Shown here: piece after piece, positions 24,063 to 35,589 of the stretch
How the letters are laid out: each line of letters begins with the position of its first letter
Position numbering within the stretch: position 1 is the first letter of the stretch
From: Hyaloscypha bicolor E
Taxonomy: Eukaryota > Ascomycota > Leotiomycetes > Helotiales > Hyaloscyphaceae
Assembly: GCF_002865645.1 (NCBI RefSeq)
Contig: NW_020194667.1
Location: 917,389 to 981,388, forward strand
Length of the DNA: 64,000 nucleotides
Reading direction: 5' to 3'
Translations under genes and position numbers: made by a program
Notes under the pieces: model-generated
The model's input: the letters and a program-made list of their open reading frames with translations, nothing else
Told to the model about the DNA's origin: nothing
Databases searched by the model: none

Positions 24063-24684
24063 AAGCCAGAAAAGATCCTTTAGTTACTTCCCTTTACTTA
24101 TATAACTTATAATTAAAAATGTACTTGGGACTCCAGAGCTAAATTAGCTGACTATGCGGGTCGAGTACAGTTTGACAGTTATTATTACTAGTGAGGAATA
24201 TATGGCCATTCCCAAATGGGCTTTTCCAGTGAGGAATATAGCTAGTCACGTGCACCGGCAGAAAAAAACGCTGCGTCCTGGCAGCGTTTATTTTCGGAAT
24301 GAATAAGAATTCTTTATATATATAATAAAACGAACTTCTAATAAATTAATTAATATTTCTATCTTGCCCTTTATTATATCTTATTAGTATTAAATAAAAT
24401 ACAAAAGATAAGAGTACGAATCTTACTAATATATTCTAATAACTTTCGCGACATTTCGCTCTTTATCTAGCATAATCTAGATTGCTTGATTAAGGTAAGG
24501 CCATTATATTAGAGGAGGGTATATTTATTGTTACACTGGCTTTAATTTTTTATATAGCTTTGAACTGACTTGCAAGAGAATGGTTCCTGGATATTAGATA
24601 AAGGAGTGCTCTGCGGGACCGTTTCTGGACCCTAGACCTGCTCTAGGACATCCATTTTTATGGGGGATTCTATTCTGGCTCCCT
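24063..24684. other. Intergenic region of mixed composition
   Basis: Starts with normal-composition DNA (to 24300), has an AT-rich patch with moderate RIP character at about 24300-24440, and returns to normal composition. Apart from hairpin 4 and the degenerate minisatellite unit, nothing is recognised. Confidence 0.5.
24266..24289. repeat. GC-rich hairpin 4, 9-bp core stem
   Basis: AAACGCTGC (24266-24274), six-nt loop gtcctg, GCAGCGTTT (24281-24289). The stem extends outward through GAAAA/TTTTC with one mismatch. Before Gypsy-1 arrived it lay only about 0.7 kb from hairpins 1-3. Confidence 0.8.
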
Positions 24685-24951
24685 CTATATAGCGGTATTC
24701 AAGGGCAATAGTTTTCTCTTAACTAATAAGACGTAACCGGAAAATCGGAATATTTGCTCTCCTAAGTCATGCTCCCCTCCTATTCTGTATTCTCGTACAA
24801 GTTTTAAAACATTAAGATCGACAGGAACTTGACCCCTATTAGAATTATGTAATATGTATATAGTAGAAGGCTCTCTAAACGGATAGACATAGGAATAATA
24901 CCCGATCCTCAGGGAATTAGAGATCACCACGTGCTCGTGGGCACCTACTCC
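24685..24951 (-). pseudogene. Short protein-like open stretch, unknown
   Basis: About 88 codons on the minus strand without a stop, with no ATG at its start; the first usable codons are valines. The composition (RGQVPVDLNVLKLVREYRIG, then GGEHDLGEQIFRFSGYVLLV) is balanced and protein-like, unlike the chance frames in the AT-rich parts. I do not recognise it. It could be an exon or a fragment of a dead gene, or it could be chance in DNA of normal composition. Confidence 0.25.
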
Positions 24952-25380
24952 CTAGATAGGAGTAATAGTAGTCCGCTATACTGAGCCCTATTATAGAAGC
25001 TGAAAATAAAAAGATACGAAATTGCTTGTAACAAATTATTCACTGAAGCGTTTGCTATTGCCGACCAGCCATTCGTTCGATTGTCGAGGTGGCTGCTCGG
25101 CAAAGATTGACTGGCTCTTACGAGCCCGCAAAAACAGGGGTGGGTTTTTTTCTACGGTCGCTCACATTCAGCCTCGTTCATGTTTATAGTCCAATTCTTC
25201 GACTTGAAGTTTGCCTTTCTTTACATTTGCATCACCTTCGGGTTCACTTCATTCTAGCGTATATATTAAAGCGTCCATCACTCAGTTCTAACGCCAAGGT
25301 TCACACCGAACCTCGTACGTTGGTAGCATTGTACATAGTACATCCGAATCCTCGATCTTCAGCTCTTCTGGGAAGTAACA
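24952..25380 (+). promoter_or_regulatory. Upstream region of the Clr5-type gene
   Basis: Normal-composition DNA directly before the start codon at 25381. It presumably holds the promoter and 5' untranslated region. The reading frame of the second exon stays open back to 25089, but without an ATG and with an atypical hydrophobic translation, so I regard it as non-coding. A CACGTG box lies just upstream (24930-24935). No TATA box can be assigned with confidence. Confidence 0.4.
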
Positions 25381-28097
25381 ATGCCTCCAAACACGGAACC
25401 GAAGCAACCAGGTGGCCGACCCAGACTCCCGTGGACGAGTTCAAGGAAGAGGCATCTCACTCGTCTCTACCTGATGAGCGATCTCTCAATCCCAGAGATA
25501 GGAGCAGTGCTGTCCGAAGAGGGATTCACGCCAGGGTTGGTTGGTCCAGAAAATCCCCATTCGAGAAATATGTGCTGACTTTGCCCAGTGAACGGAACAT
25601 CCAGGCTCAGTTGAAAGAGCTTCTTCCGGATAACCAGGCTGAGTGGCGACGCTATCGTCCCGCGAGTGAGCGGCAAATGAAGCTAAGGTTGGCCAACTTA
25701 AAGCTTTGCGAGCAATACCATGTCGAAAAATATTCTCAGCGTTCCTCTCGAAAGAAACTCCGACGCACTTTAAAGGACGTGAGGGAAACGAGCTCAGCTG
25801 AACCTTCGCCGTATTATGATCCATCGAGGCATTATAAACATGAGTCGGTCGTGGGACATCCTTCTCATTTCACTATGCCTCGCGTCGATGTTTTATACAG
25901 GCCGTTTCCAGAGGCTAGGGAGGGTATACCTCAGTTATCAGAGCGACAGGAGAACCCATTCAGCGACAAGGAGGTCATCGCTGTTCCTGATGAACGACAT
26001 ATTGAGCGCTCTGTCGAAGGCTCAAGGGATGTTGTCCTTGATGACCCGATTAATGAGATCCAAGACACAATGATGCGGCCAAATCTTGAATCATTGCCTC
26101 CTCAGCCAGAGGAGGAAAGTTTCACGGTATCGTCACGCGGATTGAAGCGATTGCATTCCACATTGAATCGCGCAAGTGACAGCTTGAGCATTACAGACTT
26201 GACTACTCTGCTATCTTCAAGATTTTCATTGAGCGATGTAAAATCAGTACTCTCAAGTAACAGTTCTTGGGGAACGAGCACTGCATATGCTCGGAGTATT
26301 GCCACAAGTGCCAGGTCCAAGGCCCTTTCCAAGGGCGAACTGAGTGCCTGGGATGAACTAGTGGATGAATCCAGGTTGGATCTAGACCCACGGCGCGCCC
26401 CAGACTATGAGCTTATATCACTGTGGGATCGATCATGTTGTCGTTTCAGGAAGACACTTTCCTCTAAGGGGCGTTGCATTCGTTGCGGGTTCTCATCCTC
26501 ACATTGGCTGGCACGCTCCACCAGAGTAGACTACTCTCACGTAGACTACTCTTACATAGATGCAACATTGCCTTTGGACCGATTTGGCAATACGCCCATC
26601 CATCATGCAGCAGCCGTAGGAAATTTCGCTGCTGTTATGCAGTTGATGGACCGTACTAAGCCTCCCGGGATCAAGAACACGTCTGGTGAGACTTTCTTGC
26701 ATGTCTTCAGTGTAAACGGGATATCTCAATCATCAGAATACCTGCAGGTCCTCAAAAAGGCCCAGGCACAAGGATACTCGTTCTCTGCCGAGGATTTTCG
26801 AGGGGAAAATGTGGCCCAAAGATTTAAACGGGGGAGCCGCGTGTCGCTCTCCATTATCTCCGATGAACGTCCCAATCTGTTAGAAATCCTTGACATATTC
26901 AAATCCCACGGCGTCCGACTTGAGAAAGGCGCTAGAACTACCCTCAAGCTTGGAAACTCGTCGCTTCCTTTTCTGACCTGGGTAGCTTACGTTCGCACAA
27001 ACTCCCAGGATATCGATGAGATCGAGAGGCGCACTTGCCCATTTCGAGGTTGCGAAAGGATATTCGAGACGACAGGCGCGATGCTCCTGCATATTTATAG
27101 GTGCCCACAACTGTCAAAAGGAACTTACAAATGTTTCAAATGCGGGAAATTTGAGAAGGCCAGTAAATGCCATGTCGCAGGTTGTCCGCGTCGATTCTCC
27201 TCAGTTAAAACACCTCTGAGAATCATAAAGCGACTACTTAGTCCACAACAGCCAAAGGACTGCCACCTAAACCCAAATTCTGAACGGGCAGAACTTGGAT
27301 CGTTTGAATTAGCAGGTTCGGCTGTTAACCTAACAGGGCTCGACACAGACGGCGAGATGCCCCTGCAAAGTCACGGCTACAACATGCCAGCCAAGTTTCT
27401 AGGCTTCAGTTCATATTCGCCTTGCAGGGGTATTCAATTGCAAGCCACAATTTCGGACTCGAGTGCAGGCCATGACATATCTAGCCACAACCTTGAAAGC
27501 ATAGCAGAGGAGATAGCTGAAAGCGACACCAATGACGAAGAGCTTCCAAGCTGCGAACTGGATGCCGAACGAGATCCTGATGTGAGTCAACTATTGGACC
27601 ATCTCTCGCATATTGGCGAAAGTAGCGAAGAGCAGCTGGCTTCAGCATTGACAAACTGTTCAACATGCATGGACTGTTTGAAACTTTTGACAGACTCCAA
27701 GTCAGCCTGCTCAGAAGGGGGTCTAGTTCAAAATGCGAACATCGGTATGCGAGATGAACGCGGATACACTGTGCTTGCACTAGCAGCCCGTCACGGCTTT
27801 AGAGACATTGTCTTGCAGTTGCTACATCGTGGAGCGAATCCAAACACCAGGAGTTACCAAGGAACCGGTGTACTGGCCCATACAGTAGTACATCTATCCC
27901 GAGCACAGAAGACTCAAGACGACAGATTGTATGCAAGGATCCTGTCCTGTTTAGTGGTTTTGACAGACCATGGTGCTAAGCCTAAACCTTCGGCCTACGA
28001 TGAATTCAGCGTTCATATTCCATCGTGTGATGGCTTGGGAGTAAACACTGGTTGCAAGCGCCTGTCACGTGAAGAAGGACTTACAGGGTATGTCTAG
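25381..28097 (+). CDS. Clr5-domain, ankyrin-repeat and zinc-finger protein (887 aa, one intron)
   Basis: The only intact gene in the window. Start ATG at 25381 (A at -3); exon 1 is 25381-25535 and exon 2 is 25589-28097. Splicing joins two frames that are individually incomplete and restores a Clr5-type N-terminal domain (residues about 16-75: LPWTSSRKRHLTRLYL, SIPEIGAVLSEEGF, then ERNIQAQLKELLPD and WRRYRP). Clr5 in fission yeast acts in transcriptional silencing; many fungal paralogues have unknown roles. Further along: a long disordered, acidic and Ser-rich region (about 100-330); an ankyrin repeat at about 382-430 (DRFGNTPIHHAAAVGN); a zinc finger C535-x4-C540-x12-H553-x3-C557, followed by C567-x2-C570 and C579-x4-C584; a second disordered stretch; and another ankyrin repeat at about 773-805. 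Codon use and GC content are normal and there is no RIP. A nuclear regulatory or silencing role is inferred. The C-terminus may be incomplete: the stop overlaps a GTATGT donor. Confidence 0.85.
25536..25588 (+). other. Predicted 53-bp intron
   Basis: Donor GTTGGT at 25536, branch-site-like GCTGAC at 25573-25578 and acceptor CCCAG ending at 25588. The phase is correct (a Gly codon is split GG|T). Removing it fuses the ATG-containing frame to the long downstream frame and makes a continuous Clr5 domain, which is strong support in the absence of transcript data. Confidence 0.85.
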
Positions 28098-28339
28098 GTT
28101 CGCCGGGATGTATATAGCTCAGCCCGTGATCTTAGATGGACCGTTCGAGAGATAACGTACCGACCCGCTAGACACCAGGGGAATAGAATAGGGAGGATCA
28201 AGATCATTGTATGGTATAGATTCACTCTATCAAGAGCATGCAAGAAGCTGTATAAGCAGAGTATATATGGTCACGAGTATAAAGGTTAGTATAATTAGAT
28301 ATATTTAATATATTCTAAGAATTTCTCTAGCAACCTCCA
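28098..28339 (+). other. 3' flank of the Clr5-type gene
   Basis: Normal-composition DNA that fades into RIP-type DNA by about 28340. If the GTATGT at 28088-28093 is a real splice donor, a short last exon would lie here (an acceptor such as gatcttag at 28127-28134 is possible). No polyadenylation signal can be assigned with confidence. Confidence 0.4.
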
Positions 28340-28896
28340 TTTGAATTAGCAAGCAAACGCTAAAAGTCTTTTCCTCTCTATTATATAATCTTATAAATCT
28401 GATATAAATAAGATTAAATTTATATAATTATAAAATTATAAGCTATTATAAGATTCTTATATATATTATTCTTTTTAATTTACTTATTATACTTATCTAA
28501 TTACTCTTATTATTTAATTTAGTATTAGGTAATTATTTTCTTATACTTGCCTTTCTTATATAAAATAATTTGCCTTTTTAATAATTATTTAATAATATAC
28601 TAATTATTATCTAAGGTTATAATAAATGACTCGAGTTTTTAAATAAATTATTTATAAAATAATAAGTATTTATAAGATAATAAGTATTTATAAGATAAGG
28701 ATAATAAGTATTTATAAGATAATAAGTATTTATAAAGATAATAGTATTTATAAGATAAAAAGTATTTTAAATATAGAATTCTAATAATATTATTTTTTTA
28801 TAATTAATATAATTATATTTAAAAAATTAAAAAATTAAAAATTATTTATTTTAAAATTAATTAAGCTATAATTAAAAGTAGAAAACGGCTTCTAAC
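28340..28896. other. AT-rich spacer with a short tandem array
   Basis: RIP-type AT-rich DNA. It contains a tandem array at about 28655-28770 built on a 19-bp unit, aataagtatttataagata (five or six copies with small indels). No gene seen. Confidence 0.55.
28655..28770. repeat. 19-bp tandem repeat (aataagtatttataagata)
   Basis: Five to six consecutive copies with small indels. Confidence 0.75.
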
Positions 28897-29149
<253 letters not shown>

Positions 29150-29159
29150 TAAAAACTTA

Positions 29160-30260
29160 TTCTAGTATATTAGCTTAATACTTTTAATAATATTAAAATA
29201 AATATTTTTTATATTTTGGAATTCTTATTTATAAAAAATATATTCTAAAGCTTTAAACTTATAACTATAATATAATATTAATTTATATAAGGTTTTTAAG
29301 TTTTTATTTTATTAGGGTTTAAAATATAAACTAATAATAGATTTTAAAATACTATTACTAGCTACTTCTATTATTTTATTAATAAAGTCTTTTATTAATA
29401 AGTCTAGTTCTTAATTTCCAGATATATTATTAAATAGAAAAAGTATATTTTTAAGCTTATTAGTAAAATAGCTTATAAATTTAGCCTAGTCTGCTTTCTT
29501 AATATTAAATCTAATTAAATTAGAACTAGAGCTATAAATCGATTTACTAATAATAAATAGAACCTTAAAATAATTAGAATCTAAATTTAGTAATATTTAC
29601 TAGTTTTTAATATTAGTTACTATTTTATTAGTAATAAAACTTAAATCTAATATAAAATAAATAAATATATTTAATTTATAGAAAATATTTTATTTTATTT
29701 AATAGCTTTAAAAAATAATTCTTTATATAGCTAATTAAATAGATTATATAAATACTTTAAGGTTTTAGGAAATCTTACTAAAAATAATATATATTAAAAT
29801 TATCTAGTTATAAAAAGCTATTATAAAAAATAGTAAATAAAATATTTTTTTCTAATATAATTAATATATTATTAGGGTTTTCTAAATAAATTATATTATA
29901 GAAATTAATTAGTTATATTATTAATATATTTAGACTTAAGTTTATAATTAAATAATCCGAATTACTTAATAAGTTTTGAGCTAGACTAGCTTATAATTTA
30001 CGAGTTATATAAACTAAAGTTCTAGGTCTTAAAATATTATAATTCGGAAGTATTTAGTAATAGCTAGAATATATAATAAAATAATATTTCCGATTATTAT
30101 TTCTTATTATTATTTAAGGCTTTAAAATTACTAGAACTTTAATATTTAATTTTATAGCTATTTATAAAACATTTTTAGTAATAAAGCTATTATAATTTAT
30201 ATTAATTTATAGTACTTTAATATAGCTATTTATTAATAATAATAATAGGAATTATAATAA
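29160..30260 (-). pseudogene. LINE-1 ORF2 relic, endonuclease part
   Basis: This would be the APE-type endonuclease that nicks the target before reverse transcription. After read-through of TAA/TAG the minus-strand frame shows the blocks IFPNYNILRPRTLVYITRKL, a hydrophobic segment NLSLNILIIQLINFYN and DNFNIYYF, where endonucleases of this class have the GDFNxHHP motif. Then follows a region ending in the linker toward RT (FNIKKADQAKFISYFTNKLK). RT itself is missing. Confidence 0.7.
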
Positions 30261-30264
30261 TAGC

Positions 30265-31650
30265 TTGTTTTATTATTAAATAGATTTTATATAGCTTGAA
30301 ATTAATTAAATAAGTAATATTTAAATAATTAGAATATTTAGTAATTATATAAAAGTATTTTTTCTTTTTTCTTTTATAAATAAAGCAAAAATAGTTCTTA
30401 GTTATATAACTTTTCCTATATAATAAATATTTAGATTCTTTTTTATAAATAAAATCTAAATATTTATATTTTATATATTTAATATATTATATAATATTAG
30501 AAATAATATAATATTTTATTATTTTAGTAAAGATTCTAGCTATAAGAAGTTTATTTTTAATAAGAAATACTATTATTACTAAATTAGCTTACTAAAAGCC
30601 TGAGTTTCTTTTTTTTATAGAAATAAGCTAATAAAATTAGTTAATAGACTTTAGTTTCTTATTAAAGATCTTAATTTCTTTTAAAACTAGATCTATTTCT
30701 TTAAGTATATTAAACTTATAAATAAATATTTATAAATAATAACTTTATATTAGGGTTTCTTTTTTTATATATTTTTTACTAAAAGAAATACTTTTTTTAT
30801 AATTATTTTATTTTAAATTAGAAAATTAGAATTAAATTCAAGAGTAATATTAATTATAATATTATTCTTTAAAAAAAAGACTATAAAAATTATTAATTCT
30901 TTAATTTCTTTTAAATAAAAAGTAATATTAAATAAATTATAAATAAATATAGCTAAAAAAGAATTAGTTTACTTTATATAAGCTAGTAAAAAGGTGCTTT
31001 TCCTAGAAAGAGCTATAGATTTAGTATTATATATACTATTTGAGCTAGTATTATAAGTACTAGAACTACTAATATTATAAGTACCGGGTTTATTAGTATT
31101 ATAAGTACTAATTTTTACTAATATTATAAGTATTAGGGCCTCTATTTCCTCTCTAATTTTTAGACTTAGTATATAATACTAAAGTCTAGTTCTTTTTCAA
31201 GTATAATAGTTCTTAACTAGTAATTTTAGTTCAAATAAACTTTATAGAAATAGTATTTACTTGAGTTTTAGCCTGAAATTTAATTTATTTAATAGTATTT
31301 TCGAGGTTAGTTATTTAAAAGGCTAGTAAAGTACTAGTATATTAAATATAGCCGAATTCTATATATTTTCTAAAGATTTCTACTAGATCTAATAAGCGAA
31401 ATTACTAATTATATAATATAATAATTATAATAGCTTTAATTATTAAATCCCGGATTTAATAAATTAGTAATTTAGCTTTATTTATAGCTTAATTCTAGTA
31501 TTAGTAATAGTTTCTATAGTTTTAGTATTTCTTATTAATATTAATATTATTCGAGCTAGAGTCTTATTTTAGCCTATTTTAGATATAGTTTAATCGAGCC
31601 GTATTAGCTAAATTAGATTAAGAAAAAGAGGCTATAAATTTATTTAAAAA
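30265..31650 (-). pseudogene. LINE-1 ORF1 (gag-like) relic
   Basis: A nucleic-acid-binding protein of LINE ORF1 type. The N-terminal half includes a Ser/Thr/Asn-rich stretch (about 31000-31130) and a block corresponding to the conserved 'REIKK...NI.I..T' and 'YKV' segments (about 30700-30900). The C-terminal part has a Cys/Tyr pattern near 30371-30435, which I read as decayed CCHC knuckles (Cys and His changed to Tyr). The frame shifts in places, and the boundaries are approximate. Confidence 0.55.
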
Positions 31651-31712
31651 AATGGGATTTATAATTAAATTAAAGGCAAACTAGATATCTAGTATAAACC
31701 GAGCTAGTAAAG

Positions 31713-31742
31713 AGCTAGTAAATAGCTCTAGCTATTTACTAG
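31713..31742. repeat. Palindrome in LINE leader, minus-strand copy
   Basis: AGCTAGTAAATAGCT (31713-31727), two-base spacer, AGCTATTTACTAG (31730-31742). It is the inverted copy of the palindrome at 35808-35839. Confidence 0.8.
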
Positions 31743-31950
31743 GGCTTTCTAGAAGCTTTCCGAGAACTTAAAAGTTTTTATAAAAAGAGCTAGAGTTCGG
31801 GAAATTAGAAGAAGCTATTTAGCCTAGCTCTAGTTCTACTAATAATAGATTCTAGAGCCTAGAACTAAGAGAAATAAATATACTAAGTAAGTTCTAAAAA
31901 TAAATAAAGTTTTAGAATAAAAGTAATAGAAATAAAAAACCGAGAGAAAA

Positions 31951-34900
31951 GTTAACTTATAAATATTACTAGTTATATATATTTAGCTAAAGGCTTAATA
32001 GTTATTTCTATTAGTTAAATACCTAATATAAAATAGAAAACTATAATTATAAAGCTTTATTTTACTAAAATATCTAGATTAAGAAATAGAATTCTTTTTA
32101 AAGAGAAATATACTAGAAATCTCGACTTTATTAGTATTTCCTAAAAAGCTTTAAAAGCCTTTTCTTTTATAAATATAAATATATAAATAGTTTTAGTAAT
32201 ATAATTATAATATTTTTCTTTTATTACTTTTATTTTTATTTTTATCTTAAATAATACTATTTTTTATTATTATATTAGCTTAATAACTTAAATATAACTT
32301 AGTAAATATAGCTATAATTATCTAGTTATACTAATATTATATTTCTAGTACTTTTAAAATTATTAGAAACTTAATATTCTTAAATATTATAACTTTATTC
32401 TCGGTTATTAATATATCTAGAATATTAATAAAATAGCTAAGTAATTTTACTAAAATATATCTAATAAATGACTTTTTTATAAAAAGAAAAAATTAAAGTT
32501 TAGAAAAAAGTTAAAAAATAGTTTCTAAATAATAAATATATTATTTTATTATATTTAAGAAAATAATATTATTATTAATAAAGTTTTATATAAAATAAAT
32601 ATATATATATAATTATTTATTTATAAAGTATTATATATATTATATTAAGTTATAAAAATTTATTAGAATAATATTTAATTATTTTAGTTTCTTATAGCTA
32701 ATTATTATAAAATAGTTATAATATTCTTTAATAATAAGAAATTAGTAAAAGAACTATAAGCTATTTATAATAGATATAGCTTTTTTTTAAAAAAAAATAT
32801 TAATAAAATTAGATTATAAAAATATAAAATAAATATTTAAAACTATAAGCTTATTTATAATTTATAAATTTATAACTAGATATTTCTTAGTAATAATAAA
32901 TATTAGTATTATAAAAAGATTAATTCTATAATTTAATTTATTTTATTTTTCTTTTATAAATTATTAAAAATATAATTAATAATAGCTTTATATTTAATAT
33001 TAATAAAGAACTTCTTTTATATAATTTATTTATTTTACTAGCTTTTTATAAATAATATTCTTATATAATTTTCCTATAATATATTAATAGAACTATAATT
33101 TAACTAATATTTTTAATAATAATTAATAAAATTATATAATACTATTATTATATTAAAATTAATATTATAAATATAAATATTATTTTTATATATAATTTCA
33201 GAAATATTCTCTAGTTTATTAATACTAAAATTATATTATTATTATTTCTAGAATAGCTTTTTATTATTACTAGAATTATTAGAAAAATCTTTTATTTATT
33301 ATTTTATATATTTTTATTATAAATAAGGTATTTTTAATTATATAAAATATTTATTCTTTTATATTTTTTAATTTTTCGAGTTTTATATTCGAAAGTATTA
33401 TTTTTACTATATTAGAGTTATTAGTTATATTTATATAATTTATATAATTAATAATAATATCTTATATTTCTATATAATAACTTTTAAAGAAATATATTTT
33501 ATTTACTAGAACTAGTTTATAATTAGTAGAAATAAATATTATAAAATATAATAATATAATAATATATTATATTACTAGTATATTATAATTAATTTTAGAA
33601 AAATAATTAATTATTATAATATTTATAATAAGATTTTTATATATTTTAATAATAAATATTAAATTTTAGTAATTAATAATAAATAACATTTACTAAAGAA
33701 ACTTTATATTAAATAATAGACTAGATTCTAGCTAAGTTATTATCTAGACTATAATAAAGATTTTATTAAATTATTTCTCTATATTTAGCTTATTTATAAT
33801 ATATATATAAAAAGTTATATATTTTATTAATATAAATTTATTTATAAATACTTTAAAAATTTTTTTTTTATAAATTATTATATATTACTTTTATATAGTC
33901 TTTTAACTAATTCTCTTTAATAACTAGCTAAATATAGCTAGTATTAATATAATACGACTTTTCTGCCTAATTTAGTAAGAATCTAGTTAATAGTTCTATA
34001 TAAATATATATAATATAATTATTTTTATTATAATATTTATATAGCTTTATTTTAATAATATTAAAACTTATTAAAATTAATATAATCTTTATTATTTACT
34101 TATTATAAGTATTTATAAAGATATATTTAAATATTTTTATTTAAAAGAAAAGATCTTATTATATTTTTTTAATAAATATATATAGATTAATTATATTAAT
34201 TATAACTAAATAACTAGTATTTTATAATTTATTTCTATTATTATTAGAAAAATATAAATATATAAACTTCTTTATTATAATATAGCTACTTTCTTCTAAT
34301 TCTTTATTATATTCTATATTATAATTATCTGAAATATTAATATAATCTAATTTATAATTAGCTTCTTCTTTATATTAGTAATATTTATAATATTATCTTA
34401 TATATTTCTATTTAAAATATAGCTTTTTAAAGTAAATCCGAGAATTCTTTTAGTTATTTCTATAAAATACTATAAATAGATTATAGAACCGAGCTAATAC
34501 TAGCGGTTTATTTTATTTATTATTAATATTACTTTATATTAGCCCTTATAGCCTCTATATTTACTATAGCCGAATTTATTATTATAGTCGGAAAATAAAG
34601 AATTAAAAGCCAAAGTTTTAATATTAGTTATTATATTTCTGGCTTCTTTAAAAATTAGTATTTTTATAATTAAAATATAATAGCCTTTATATATAATAAA
34701 TATATACTTTTATTATTAGTATATTATCTAGATATATTATATTTCCTGCTTTATTACTAGATTTTTTAGTTATTCTAATATTATAATTTTCTTATTCGGA
34801 ACTATAATTTATAATTAGTATTCGAGATTTAAATTATTATAAATATAAAATAATTATTAGTATAGCTTATTTATTTTTATTATTTTAATATATCTTATTA

Positions 34901-35589
34901 CTATAGCTATATAAATATATATATCTTGGCCTTTTATAATATTATTTTATATATAAATCTTTATAAATAGCTTTATTATTATTATTAGTATAAAGTTTTT
35001 AAATTAGTTAATAAGGGCCTTAGTTTATATTTTAATATTCTCTAATATAAAGCGAAATATAAATTAAATAGTTTTTTTATTTAATTTTCTTTATATATAT
35101 TAAATTTAAATAAATTAATAAAAAAATAAATATTTTTCTATATTATAACTTTATTCTAATATTTATAATTAATATTATCTAATAATATAAAATTAAAAAA
35201 ATCCGATATCTTTTAATAACTAATATATAAAAATACTACTAATATTTAATTAATTAAAGTTATTACTAAATCCGAAAATAAAATTATTCTAATTAAAATT
35301 ATTTTAACTAATATTATTTTAATTAAAAGAGCCTTATTTATTTAATTCAAGGCTATTAGTTTATTTTAAGCTAATTCCTATATTTGTTTATTCTTATTAA
35401 TATTATTTATTTCGAATATTAAAAGCTATATTAATTAAATTTATAATTTTAAATACTATTTCAAATAATAATAGAAATTATTTATTTTATTAAATATTAG
35501 TATTTTCTTTTAATTATATTTTAAAATATCTAGTATATTAGCTTTTTATAATATTTCTTTTATAATATTACTTAATAATATAAACTTGA
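31951..35589. other. Unclassified RIP-degraded region between two LINE starts
   Basis: 3.6 kb of TA-rich DNA with occasional ccg and tcgg islands (for example 34430-34620). On the minus strand a frame rich in Gln and charged residues can be followed at about 34400-35040 after stop read-through, but I recognise no domain. No LTR or terminal repeat is evident. Probably one or more old transposons. Confidence 0.5.

Larger units (their letters stand above)
29160..31950 (-). mobile_element. LINE-1: Tad1-like non-LTR retrotransposon relic, 3' truncated
   Basis: Read on the minus strand, the segment begins near 31950 with a leader containing a palindrome, then ORF1 with zinc knuckles, then the endonuclease of ORF2. 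It breaks off at 29160 against the (ATT)n tract, before the reverse transcriptase. The leader and the ORF1 start (30830-31950) are repeated in inverted orientation at 35590-36760. Typical RIP stops are present throughout. LINEs are usually shortened at the 5' end; losing the 3' end means it was broken after insertion. Confidence 0.75.

Noticed and set aside
23717..24064. 115-residue repeat protein from the minisatellite
   Set aside because: Open only because the unit is 39 bp; no unique flanking sequence, domain or clear gene structure.
25089..25380. Extension of the host protein upstream to a GTG at 25089
   Set aside because: GTG is not a normal fungal start. The stretch has no ATG, its translation is unlike the rest, and the intron model gives a better N-terminus.
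31951..35589. DNA transposon with the LINE-like inverted repeats as its termini
   Set aside because: The inverted arms carry the leader and coding start of a LINE ORF1, and an endonuclease frame follows in one copy, so two LINEs explain them better.
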